This document shows, piece by piece, positions 18,390 to 27,021 of a stretch of DNA of 64,000 nt. Each line of letters opens with the position of its first letter. Within the stretch, counting starts at the first letter, position 1. This DNA comes from Kluyveromyces lactis (Eukaryota; Ascomycota; Saccharomycetes; Saccharomycetales; Saccharomycetaceae), in assembly GCF_000002515.2 (NCBI RefSeq), contig NC_006039.1, forward strand, positions 868,001-932,000. The letters are read 5' to 3'. Position numbers and translations under genes: made by a program. The notes below the pieces were generated by a model. The model saw nothing but the letters and a program-made list of their open reading frames with translations. It was not told the DNA's origin and did not search any database.

Positions 18390-20015
18390 ATGAATCAAGA
18401 GAGTGAGTATCTCTGTGACTCTATGGATAGACCGCGATACGATACAATCAATGACAATACTAGATATGAAAGTGATGGAGAATCTGCATCTTCTGGCGAT
18501 GCCATAGACAATCGATATCGACTAATGAGTCCAGATGCAGATCGCGATGACTTTATTGACGAAGACTTCATAGAGGATCTTACTGCCCCAACAAGCTCTA
18601 GGAATGAAGTCTCCTATATCTTAAGCAACTCCGCTCTAATTACATTAACTTTTCTAATGGAATACTCTTTGGCTATTATTTCTTTATTTGTCATCGGTCA
18701 TGTCTGTAAATCAAGTGATGCCTTAGCTTCCGCATCTTTGGCGGTAATGACTTACAATATTACTGGTTTAGCATTTGTGGAGGGTATGGCCACTTCTTTG
18801 GATACCTTTTGCTCACAAGCGTATGGTGCCAAGAAATATGCAAAAGTTGGTTTATATTCATTCCGTTGTGCAGCGATGATAATGACAGGTATTTTCCCTG
18901 TGATTATATCATGGTGGTTCAGTGCTTCATGGTTAGGTTATGTGATTGCTGAACAGGATATCCTCCCAGAGATACAACTTTTCTTGAGAATAATATCGTT
19001 TGGGTTGCCAGGGCTGATTTTTTTCGAAACTGGTAAGAGATTCCTTCAATCACAGGGCCATTTCCAAGCAGGAACATACTCCTTGTTGATTACAGTTCCA
19101 GTTAATATTATTCTAGTGTATTCATTTACTCGTTACATTGGATATGCTGGTGCTCCTCTAGGTATCGCCATATCGCACTGGTTTATGGCCTTAATGCTAC
19201 TGGTTTATTGCAAATTTTGGAGAAAGGAAACTCTGATTTGTTGGTATCCCATGTTCTCTTCAATGTTCCACTTTAAAAGATTATTTTGCAGCTGGAAACC
19301 TATGTGGAATTTGGCATTTCCTGGTTTACTCATGATTGAAGCAGAGTACCTTTCTTTCGAAGTATTGACTATTATGTCTACATATCTCGGTGTCAAGGCT
19401 ATAGCAGCACAATCAGTCGTATCGAACATAGGATCTTTGATATATCAAATCCCATTCGCAATGGGTTGCGTAGTTTCCACAAGGGTTGCTAATTATGTTG
19501 GGACAGAATCGGTCAACAACGCGAAGATCTGTATTAATACGTCGTACGTGATAGCAGCGTTTGTAGGGATTGCGAATTGTTGTTTGATTTTAACAGGTGA
19601 CAAGAATTTAGCGTATTTGTTCACTAAAGACAAAGAGGTCGTTGAGTTATATCGTCATGTCGCTCCAATTTTGGCAGTTAACCAATTATATGATGCATTC
19701 ACAACTTTTAGCGCTGCGATATTACGTGCACAAGGACGGCAGCAAGTTGGCAGCCTGTTAAATATCATAGCATACTATTTTATCGCATTGCCTTTAAGTG
19801 GATGGCTAACTTTTGGTAAATTTCAGTTGGGATTAAAAGGGCTTTGGTACGGATGCGGTACCGGGATCTTATTACTGGCGTTTGCTTTGAGCTATTGTGT
19901 TTTCAATTCCAATTGGGAAAACATAGTGGAAGAATGCCATAGAAGAGAAAAAGAAGAAAATGAGGTTGACTTAGAGAGTATGGCAAGTAACATGAGCAAT
20001 ATTATCGATGTTTGA
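18390..20015 (+). CDS. ERC1: Erc1-like MATE-family multidrug/organic cation antiporter
   Basis: 541 residues from the ATG at 18390. Five further open codons upstream lack an ATG. The N-terminal 80 residues are acidic and cytosolic. About twelve hydrophobic segments follow, starting near SALITLTFLMEYSLAIISLF. The MATE signatures MATSLDTFCSQAYGAKKY and, in the second half, SNIGSLIYQIPFAMG are clear. S. cerevisiae ERC1 (YHR032W, 581 residues) confers ethionine resistance and promotes S-adenosylmethionine accumulation, and its relative is YDR338C. Linkage to PIH1 (YHR034C) supports ERC1. The substrate is not evident from sequence. Confidence 0.9.
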   Translation: MNQESEYLCDSMDRPRYDTINDNTRYESDGESASSGDAIDNRYRLMSPDADRDDFIDEDFIEDLTAPTSSRNEVSYILSNSALITLTFLMEYSLAIISLFVIGHVCKSSDALASASLAVMTYNITGLAFVEGMATSLDTFCSQAYGAKKYAKVGLYSFRCAAMIMTGIFPVIISWWFSASWLGYVIAEQDILPEIQLFLRIISFGLPGLIFFETGKRFLQSQGHFQAGTYSLLITVPVNIILVYSFTRYIGYAGAPLGIAISHWFMALMLLVYCKFWRKETLICWYPMFSSMFHFKRLFCSWKPMWNLAFPGLLMIEAEYLSFEVLTIMSTYLGVKAIAAQSVVSNIGSLIYQIPFAMGCVVSTRVANYVGTESVNNAKICINTSYVIAAFVGIANCCLILTGDKNLAYLFTKDKEVVELYRHVAPILAVNQLYDAFTTFSAAILRAQGRQQVGSLLNIIAYYFIALPLSGWLTFGKFQLGLKGLWYGCGTGILLLAFALSYCVFNSNWENIVEECHRREKEENEVDLESMASNMSNIIDV

Positions 20016-20122
20016 TTTGTCGATGTCAGTTTGTTGGACATTTTGAATGCCGTGTACATATTTTAATTATAATAATAAACAATAGATGAAAAATAAATAC
20101 AAGTTGAAGGTCGAACTCCAAA

Positions 20123-21703
20123 TTATCCGAAAATTTGAATATCGTCATTTTTGATCTCTTCGTCTTCCTCGTTGTGCATCGTGTCAGCTTCCAATTCATC
20201 GTCTTCATTGAAGTTGATCTTTTGACCTAATAAACCAGCAAAGAATTCATCAATTTGCTCATCCGACCATTTATACCCAGTATTAACTGATGCTTCATAA
20301 TTGGCAATTGGTTCTTGAATAGAGTAATTTAGTTTACGACCCTTTGAAGCCTTGGTGTCGATGTTTTTCTTGAGCTTGTTTTCAGAGCGAGAAGTGATGG
20401 CCAAAGTAACACCATTGGATTGTTGAGAGTTAGATATTTTTTTCTCAACAAGATCATTCAACAAAACTCTGTAAAAATCTTCGTCATCATAGATATATGG
20501 GTTTTGGGTAAAATCTAATGCATTGTTATCCTTCCTTCTTGGATCGTAATTCTTTGGAATATCCAAATTATTTTCTTCTTCGATGTCTCCTTCTACGTTT
20601 TCCTCCAGTTGCAATTCTTTTAGTAGACCTTTTTGTAAATCTTCATCAAACAACAAAGGTTTAGTATTGCTTCTATTGAGTTTTGTCCTTTTAAGTAATC
20701 TTGGCATATCAGCAAGTTGGTTATCCACTTGTACATCAGCTGACTGGTTGATCGCTTTAAACTTGGAGGCTTGCAGAAGAGATTTTCCTGATGATGCAGA
20801 AACTTTTGCTGACCATTTGTTAAGTACGGCAGAACGGTATGATTTTAAATCAGAATCCAATGTTACAGTTTCATGTACTAGTTCCTTAAAACTTCTCTTT
20901 TTGCTGTTATCGAAGTCAGAAGGGTTCTCAGATTGGTTTATGTGATCACCGATTTGGAATTTATGCCTTACTGTAACACACTGGGTCAAAACTTTCTCTA
21001 AAACTTTGAAAGTACTAGTTAGCAATTTGGAGTTATTTTCATCTAGAAGTTCATCCCAAGATTGTTGAGAAAGTGGTAACTGGTTTGAAGCGGATAATGC
21101 TTTTTGCAACTTAATTCTAGAGTCTAGAATTTTATCGAAGAATTTATTCTGTTGTAAGATGGCATAACCTTTGGAAGCATCTCTCTGAGCGGAATGTGCT
21201 AAATTATTAATCACTTGTTTAGTTTGCGTCTGTACTATCTTGGCCAATTTCTCTTTCTTCATCGCAGTCTCCTCATCTTCCTCTCTATCTTTCTCTATTT
21301 CTGACTCGGAAGTGGCTTCAGATTCGGATACATCTTCTGAATCGCTTCTAAAGGATACTGCATCACTCTCTTCAGATCCGGATTCAGCTTCAGACTCACT
21401 TTCTCCTTGTTCAGGAGCGTCCATTTCTTCGTCATTGAACAGTTCTGCTCTAGACCCTTTGCTCCCGACGTATTTCTTATCCTTTACGGCCAATCCTTGA
21501 TCGACCACATTTCTAAGTTTTGACTTTCCTACTGCCACATAATGCTGTTTCTTCAACTCTTCTTCGCTCTCATCGCCAGAACTAACATCTGAATCGGACC
21601 CACCATGTTGAAATACACCTTCATCATTCTCAATGTCGAAATCTTCAACTTGTGGTTTATTCGCAATGTCTGCGATTTGTTCGGCCAAAGACTTTTTACC
21701 CAT
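20123..21703 (-). CDS. BFR2: Bfr2, SSU-processome / pre-rRNA processing factor (AATF/Che-1 family)
   Basis: 526 residues against 534 in S. cerevisiae. The N-terminus MGKKSLAEQIADIANKPQVEDFD matches the family start. A highly acidic Ser/Glu/Asp region at about 60-155 follows. The AATF-type central domain contains FFDKILDSRIKLQKALSASNQLP, and the C-terminal TRAUB domain contains NPYIYDDEDFYRVLLNDLVEKK and QEPIANYEASVNTGYKWSDEQIDEFFAGLLGQK. Bfr2 works in the nucleolus in 90S assembly and 18S rRNA maturation. Its promoter has the RRPE and GATGAG elements of ribosome-biogenesis genes. The start ATG is the first in frame. Confidence 0.95.
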   Translation of the reverse strand: MGKKSLAEQIADIANKPQVEDFDIENDEGVFQHGGSDSDVSSGDESEEELKKQHYVAVGKSKLRNVVDQGLAVKDKKYVGSKGSRAELFNDEEMDAPEQGESESEAESGSEESDAVSFRSDSEDVSESEATSESEIEKDREEDEETAMKKEKLAKIVQTQTKQVINNLAHSAQRDASKGYAILQQNKFFDKILDSRIKLQKALSASNQLPLSQQSWDELLDENNSKLLTSTFKVLEKVLTQCVTVRHKFQIGDHINQSENPSDFDNSKKRSFKELVHETVTLDSDLKSYRSAVLNKWSAKVSASSGKSLLQASKFKAINQSADVQVDNQLADMPRLLKRTKLNRSNTKPLLFDEDLQKGLLKELQLEENVEGDIEEENNLDIPKNYDPRRKDNNALDFTQNPYIYDDEDFYRVLLNDLVEKKISNSQQSNGVTLAITSRSENKLKKNIDTKASKGRKLNYSIQEPIANYEASVNTGYKWSDEQIDEFFAGLLGQKINFNEDDELEADTMHNEEDEEIKNDDIQIFG

Positions 21704-21789
21704 TTAATCTGCGTGTATTTTACGTGTACTTCACCGTCCTCACTTACAACTCACTATTGAGTACAGCTGATTTATCCATATAAGAGTCT

Positions 21790-21845
21790 CTCATCTCATC
21801 TCATCTCGTCTCATCTCTCAAACATCAACTTTCTTGAATTTTTCA
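21790..21845 (-). promoter_or_regulatory. BFR2 promoter: RRPE element plus tandem GATGAG (PAC-like) repeats
   Basis: On the minus strand, TGAAAAATT (21837-21845) is an RRPE-like element. About 22 bp downstream come four GATGAG hexamers (21810-21815, 21800-21805, 21795-21800, 21790-21795), three of them in 5-bp phase, with one GACGAG variant between. The nearest repeat is about 87 bp before the ATG. RRPE (Stb3) and PAC (Dot6/Tod6) are the known elements of the yeast ribosome-biogenesis regulon. Binding here is inferred. Confidence 0.75.
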
Positions 21846-21910
21846 ACTACAAAAAAGAAACTCCAGATTACCTTTTCGGATCTTCAAAAAGAAGAGGAAA
21901 ATATATAGAT

Positions 21911-22089
21911 CACGTGCTATTATTAAATCACGTGATTGTAAGATAGCGATTCTTAGTCTCAAACTCTCGATGCACCAAATATCCAATACAAATTACTTTT
22001 AAGAAGCCTCATAGCGTCTATTAAGGTCAAATATATCTATTAAAAGTGAAAGCATAGTGTTTAATTTCCACGTGACTCGCAACCAATGA
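21911..22089. promoter_or_regulatory. cluster of three CACGTG E-boxes and one Hap-type CCAAT box
   Basis: CACGTG occurs at 21911-21916, 21929-21934 (within AATCACGTGATT) and 22069-22074. TCATTGGT on the minus strand (around 22082-22089) fits the Hap2/3/4/5 consensus TNRYTGGT. Cbf1 and Hap factors are known regulators of respiratory genes, and ATP5 starts about 515 bp to the right. Which of the two divergent genes they serve is not shown by sequence. Confidence 0.6.
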
Positions 22090-22603
22090 AAACACGTCAT
22101 CGTTTCCTACGACTACTGAGGAACTTAGATCGTGTTTTTTTTTTTTTTTTTTGGACCTCTTTGGCCGGAACAAGAACACAAGAGCAGAAACGAAACAGAG
22201 ACAAAGAAGAACACATAGGAGGGAGGATCCGATCAAAAACAGAGAAAGTTTTGAAAAAATATAGGTAAAGGAAGGAAAAAAAATTGAAAATTTATTGAAC
22301 TTTCAATATTTCCACACCTTTAAGAAATAAATTTGTAATTTACAGGAAAAGAAGCTTTCGTTCTACGTTAGCTTATTTGTATTTTTTAAGTGTATTTGCT
22401 ATTTTGTTAGTGATTCTGCATTGATCAGATTAAGACAAGTCTCTCTTTTCCGATTAGGTGTGTGTTTTGTTATTGCCATTGTACCAAACCTTATCTTAAG
22501 CTTTAAACTTCATTTAATCTATTGAGCAAGTTTTCTTCCAATTGTTTGAATAACCATAAAATCATTGAATTATTGAATCAAAGAGACCACTATATACAGA
22601 GTC

Positions 22604-23224
22604 ATGTTTTCCAGAGTATTTGTTCGTTCTATGGCAGCTTCTGCCAAGGCTGGTGTTAAGCCTCCAGTGCAATTGTTCGGTTTGGATGGTACCTATGCCA
22701 CTGCATTGTTCACTGCTGCCTCAAAGACCACTTCCGTTGAAGCTGCTGCTTCCTCATTGAATGCTTTGAAGGAAACTGTTGCCAAGGACACCAAGTTGAC
22801 CAGCATTTTGGAAAACCCAGCCTTGTCTGCTGAAGATAGAAACATTGTTGTTGACACTTTGTCCAAGAAAATCAATTTGGATCAATCCGTTCAAAACTTG
22901 TTGAAGGTTTTGGCTGAAAACAACAGATTATCCTTGTTAGAACATGTCACTTCCCAATTCTCCAAGTTGACTGATGCTTACCATGGTCTTGTGCAAGCGA
23001 CTGTTACCACTGCTCAACCTTTGGACTCTAAGTTGTTCAAGAGAGTGGAAAAGGCCTTGGCTGCTTCCTCTTTGGTTGGTAAGGGTAAGTCTTTGAAATT
23101 GGAGAACGTTGTCAAGCCTGAAATCCAAGGTGGTTTAATCGTTGAAGTTTCCGACAGAACCGTCGATTTGTCAATTGCTTCCAGAATCAACAAGTTGAAC
23201 CAAGTTCTAAGAGAAGCTATTTAA
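22604..23224 (+). CDS. ATP5: Atp5, OSCP subunit of mitochondrial F1Fo ATP synthase
   Basis: 206 residues against 212 in S. cerevisiae. The N-terminus [17 protein letters not shown] is a mitochondrial presequence. [22 protein letters not shown] begins the OSCP domain, and the C-terminus [27 protein letters not shown] is the family signature. OSCP ties the peripheral stalk to the top of F1. Codon choice is strongly biased (TTG, AGA, GGT, GTT), as in highly expressed yeast genes and unlike BFR2 beside it. Confidence 0.96.
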
Positions 23225-24039
23225 ACGATATCCCAAAACCTATAAATCAATTATATGAACGAGGAAAATATATCATGAATTTCATGTATGGGGTATCTTC
23301 AATTTTATTTCCCTTCTCAAGGGAGAAATATGTGTTCTATAAACTACACACAGTGAATAGAACGTGATTAATAAACGATTCACATCTGAACTATGATTTT
23401 ATATTTCAACGATACTTCTTTTTTTTTTCTCTCACGATTTCATGATGACTTGACGTCCACTTTTTACCGATACAAGTAACTTTAAAACATTATTAAACTA
23501 TTAACATTCTTCGCGCTTCGTGCCAAAAAAATTTTATTACGATCGTATATGTATAGAGCAAATACACAACGAAAAGATTCAAAAGTCGATTCTTTAATCC
23601 TTAGTCGTCTCATTGGATTGCTTTGTTTACTTAAACCAACCATTTTCGAGTCAGTTTAAATACAAACTCATAAATAGATGTTGAAATAAAGTATAACTTT
23701 CAGAACACTATTCAATTTAGTATAATGAATCGATTAAGGATAGAGTGGATGCAGAAAAAGATTGAGTTCTTTAAACCTCATTACAAAAATTAACTAACTT
23801 CATTACAAAATCTGAAAGAAAATGTGTAAAACGAATAAGGGGTGGGTTCTAACGCCAGTAGTAAAGTAAATAGTAATACTGATAATCACAATTATAAGGA
23901 TGCTAATAAGCATATGTGATCACAAGAAAATGACGGTGATTGATCCTTTTTCTAGGAGAAAAGAGATAACAATGAAACGTTAAAAAAAAACAATTGGAAG
24001 TGAAACATTGATGTAGGATATATGCAGAAGATAAGAAAA
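23225..24039. other. convergent intergenic region, ATP5 / SUR2
   Basis: 815 bp between two 3' ends, unusually long for a convergent yeast pair. It is AT-rich, with T-runs near 23420 and A-runs near 23980. It has no open frame worth calling. I looked for tRNA boxes and box C/D motifs and found none convincing. Confidence 0.5.
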
Positions 24040-25059
24040 CTATGACATCTTCTCTTTCATAGCTTTTAACTTGGCCTGGTGTTCGAGTTTTCTTTTGTTC
24101 AAAAACTCCTTGTACTTGTCAATGGTGACACGTCTTTGTTTTTTCTCATACTCTTCAAATCCATGATACTTGGTGTCACAAAACTTATCCCATATGGTAA
24201 AGAATGGTTGAGAAAAATTGGACTTGATACCAAAAGACTGATGGTGAATGTCGTGATACACTGCATTATTTGAAAACAACCACTGGAATGGGTCCAGGGG
24301 CAAAGCATATCCGCAATGATCGTCCACTGTTTTCAAAGTAGCAAAAGTGTATAGAACAACTTGTTCTGTATGATTTAATTGTGTCACGATTGCAGCAATG
24401 CCTGTACCCAAAGTGTCAAGGAGGAAACCTTCCACTGGGGAATTGTACAATGCACCGTACGCATAAGGAACATATAACCTATGATGACGTGAGTGGAATT
24501 TTTTGTAAAGTGTCTTATTCATATGCATCACCCTATGCAGCCAATACTGCCACGAATCTACGATACAAAACCCAATAAATATCCTTATCATAGACCATCC
24601 ATAGCAATACATAAACTTGATGAAAACAGATGGTACGAAAAAGGGTAAAGATTGCCTCCATTTCCACATCTCATACTTCTCAAACCCTGAAGTCGGCACA
24701 GGATCCAAGTAGAGCATACCAAGTCCAGTAAATGTTTGAATGAAATGTTGTAATATCACCTCTTTTAAAACCTCTAATCTTGAGGCCTTATTCCGCTGTT
24801 GTACTTCCTCGCTTGGATGAATCCTGTACTGTTCGAAAACCTCATTGGTATCAATGTAATGGAAAAACATCGAATAAAGCCAATAAGCAACAACAGGTAG
24901 TGCTAAGGCAAGTTTCCCATCAGAAATCCAAGGCAAAATATCCTGTTTCTTCGTTATCACAGAAGCAGGTGGAGCTTTAGAATTCATAAACGACACATCC
25001 ATAGCATCTTTCACCTGCAAATACAAGTGCTGCACTGCACTTTCAACAATATTTGCCAT
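24040..25059 (-). CDS. SUR2: Sur2, sphinganine C4-hydroxylase
   Basis: 339 residues from the ATG at 25059 (MANIVESAVQH). The frame extends eight codons upstream without an ATG. Membrane segments surround the fatty-acid-hydroxylase histidine clusters: HRVMHMNKTLYKKFHSRHHRLY, HCGYALPLDPFQWLF and HDIHHQSFGIKSNFSQPFF. The C-terminal RRVTIDKYKEFL and Lys-rich tail match S. cerevisiae Sur2 (YDR297W, 349 residues). The di-iron enzyme sits in the ER and converts dihydrosphingosine (or dihydroceramide) to the phyto form. The N-terminal 40 residues diverge from S. cerevisiae. MHR1 lies upstream on the same strand. Confidence 0.95.
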   Translation of the reverse strand: MANIVESAVQHLYLQVKDAMDVSFMNSKAPPASVITKKQDILPWISDGKLALALPVVAYWLYSMFFHYIDTNEVFEQYRIHPSEEVQQRNKASRLEVLKEVILQHFIQTFTGLGMLYLDPVPTSGFEKYEMWKWRQSLPFFVPSVFIKFMYCYGWSMIRIFIGFCIVDSWQYWLHRVMHMNKTLYKKFHSRHHRLYVPYAYGALYNSPVEGFLLDTLGTGIAAIVTQLNHTEQVVLYTFATLKTVDDHCGYALPLDPFQWLFSNNAVYHDIHHQSFGIKSNFSQPFFTIWDKFCDTKYHGFEEYEKKQRRVTIDKYKEFLNKRKLEHQAKLKAMKEKMS

Positions 25060-25935
25060 AGTTATAAAACCGATACAGCACACGCAAAATATTGTATCTC
25101 CTTATCCTCGAACTGTATCCGACAGAAAACAGCTCCTCTCAAGTATAAATGGACTTATAAGTTTTGTATGACACTGCAAATATCAGTTTGTGTATCTGAT
25201 TTCGTATCTTGCTTCGTATTTTATATAGTTGCTGTCTCTCTTCAGTATGATCAAAAAAAAAGAAACAGTAACTCCAGAATAACTTTTTACCTAATCTCAA
25301 GCCTTACCCTTTCAATATTATTGCAGCCTTCTTCGCTTGGTATGCCAACATTAGCCTATACGCTTCGTATAAATACAACCACTGATCTTATAACGCAATA
25401 CATTTATAACGCAATTCTGTATTCTCGACACCATGTTATGCTAGAAAAACTAAGAAAAACCCGAAGCCTCTAAGGGAAAACAGGATTGTCGTTAAAGAAA
25501 CACCAGAGAAAACCAGAGAAACGGTGTTAAGGTTTCTCAAATTTGGTCATGTGACATTTTTTTTGCTTTTTCTTTGGTGTCCGGGTTCCTGCTTCTTCTT
25601 CCGTTAGGCGTTAATGCATGCATGAGACACATATGGTATGAAGCGGTAGAAAAGTAGAGGAAGTAATATGATGATTACAGAACCTTTGATATTTAGGTTA
25701 CGTGATGATGGAAACAAGGGAGAAAACTGCTAGTAATCACCTTGTCAAATCAGTTAAACGCCGGTAGTGAGCTGAGGGTTTGTTTATATTATTTACAGAG
25801 TCGGATTGTCTGCGGGTTATATATGTACATGTAGTGATTTCTTAAAGACGTGACGAGTGAAGCAGTGAAAGATCTGAGCTCGGCTCAGCTTTTGCAACTG
25901 GAAATAGTTTGTATTTGCTTGTTTTCTTTTGTAAC
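25060..25935. other. intergenic region, SUR2 promoter and MHR1 3' end
   Basis: 876 bp. TCGTAT occurs at 25202, 25214 and 25365 (the last as TCGTATA), resembling the sterol response element core. A frame at 25027-25473 lacks an ATG at its head and has no protein-like composition. No RNA gene was accepted. Confidence 0.45.
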
Positions 25936-26595
25936 TCATAGAGAGATGTTTTGAGCAGCTGACTCCTGTTGTCTCACTCTTGCGAACTCTTCTTTGGCTC
26001 TTTCGCCTAGTTCTTTCAAAATTGCACTTTCCTCTCTGGAAACGTTCCCCAAACGTTCTAGTGTTGTGTGATTCAACTCTGGCAATACTGGGTTCCAGTA
26101 TTTCTCTTTATCCCCCATTCTCCATTCGTCTTCCCAATGGACCTTAATGGACGATTGGACGTCTTTCAACTTTAGGAGACATTCTCGCAAATCGGCAACC
26201 GCTTCTTGAGAGTATGTTGGTCTGTATTGCGATGAGTACCATGTGTGGCCGGACTCATTCTTCTTTCTCATGTCTTTTGCCTGTTTACTGAATGTCACAT
26301 CACGGAGATATCTTAATCTGCACAAATTCTGGTATACTTTTACACTCTTGTCGTAGTCTGGTAGATCAACAACAGCCATACATTTCCAAATATCACGTCT
26401 GGTGCTTGGTTTCTTATTCTCCCAGTTGGGTCTTTGGAAATTGGTATCAATTTGCTTCCAAGAAAAAGTCGGGAATTGAGAGTACAGCACTTGTCCACTC
26501 TCTAGGTTTCTGAATAAAAAGACTTGTGGTGCATACCCTGCTTTCTGTAGCCAGTTGGCTGGACGGAACTTGGTAATAGCTAAATGCTTGCTCAT
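25936..26595 (-). CDS. MHR1: Mhr1, mitochondrial homologous recombination factor / mL67
   Basis: 219 residues against 226 in S. cerevisiae (YDR296W). Conserved blocks are [26 protein letters not shown] near residues 15-40 and [24 protein letters not shown] near 54-77. [23 protein letters not shown] follows near 116-138. Mhr1 anneals single-stranded DNA in the mitochondrion and supports rolling-circle mtDNA replication. It is also a component of the mitochondrial large ribosomal subunit. SUR2 lies next on the same strand, as in S. cerevisiae. Confidence 0.93.
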   Translation of the reverse strand: MSKHLAITKFRPANWLQKAGYAPQVFLFRNLESGQVLYSQFPTFSWKQIDTNFQRPNWENKKPSTRRDIWKCMAVVDLPDYDKSVKVYQNLCRLRYLRDVTFSKQAKDMRKKNESGHTWYSSQYRPTYSQEAVADLRECLLKLKDVQSSIKVHWEDEWRMGDKEKYWNPVLPELNHTTLERLGNVSREESAILKELGERAKEEFARVRQQESAAQNISL

Positions 26596-27021
26596 CTCTT
26601 CCTAGTGCCCTATGGTGTCTTCAAGCCTTATTTGTTAACAACAAAAGCCTTGATCCTCAGAGTTCTCTTCTATCTCCAGTGCTATTGATGGACTTCTGAA
26701 GAGTTATTTAAATACAATGTGTGCACAAATGTGGTGATCTCTTCTGTAATCAAGCTAAACTAACTATCAGCTTTCTCTTTTTCAAAATTTTTCAGCTTTT
26801 TCAGATGCCATAAACAACTTCGTAGAAACACTGAAAATTAAAGAGAATGAACCTAATATATACATTACCCGGATCTTGTGATGATATTGAATTCTCCGCT
26901 ACCTGCTCTATCTTATCTTGGATCTCATCTCCAGAGAAAGGTTTTCCTATCAGCAGACACGCACAGTAGAGTTATCACCTTCATCCGTCAAGTGTCCGCA
27001 TATTCCACCATCTAGAACTTG
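26596..27021. other. divergent promoter region, MHR1 / NEL1
   Basis: 426 bp, AT-rich, shared by MHR1 (chromosome IV type) and NEL1 (chromosome VIII type). No element singled out. Confidence 0.45.

Larger units (their letters stand above)
21704..22603. other. divergent promoter region, BFR2 / ATP5
   Basis: 900 bp. Next to BFR2 are the RRPE and GATGAG repeats. In the middle are three CACGTG E-boxes and a CCAAT box. Next to ATP5 is a long AT- and pyrimidine-rich leader. An 18-T run lies at 22135-22152. No RNA gene recognised. Confidence 0.6.

Noticed and set aside
21926-22170. Possible Kluyveromyces-type centromere starting at ATCACGTGA
   Set aside because: The CDEI-like site is perfect, but the next 160 bp is not strongly AT-rich and no TTTCCGAA-type CDEIII follows at the right distance. 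It lies in a normal promoter with two other E-boxes.
25027-25473. Plus-strand frame of 148 codons over the SUR2 start and promoter
   Set aside because: Starts without an ATG, overlaps the SUR2 5' end antisense, and has Cys/Ser/Leu-rich random composition.
25702-25778. Possible box C/D snoRNA (GTGATGA followed by CTGA 70 nt later)
   Set aside because: The flanks do not form a terminal stem and no C'/D' pair or rRNA-complementary guide is evident.
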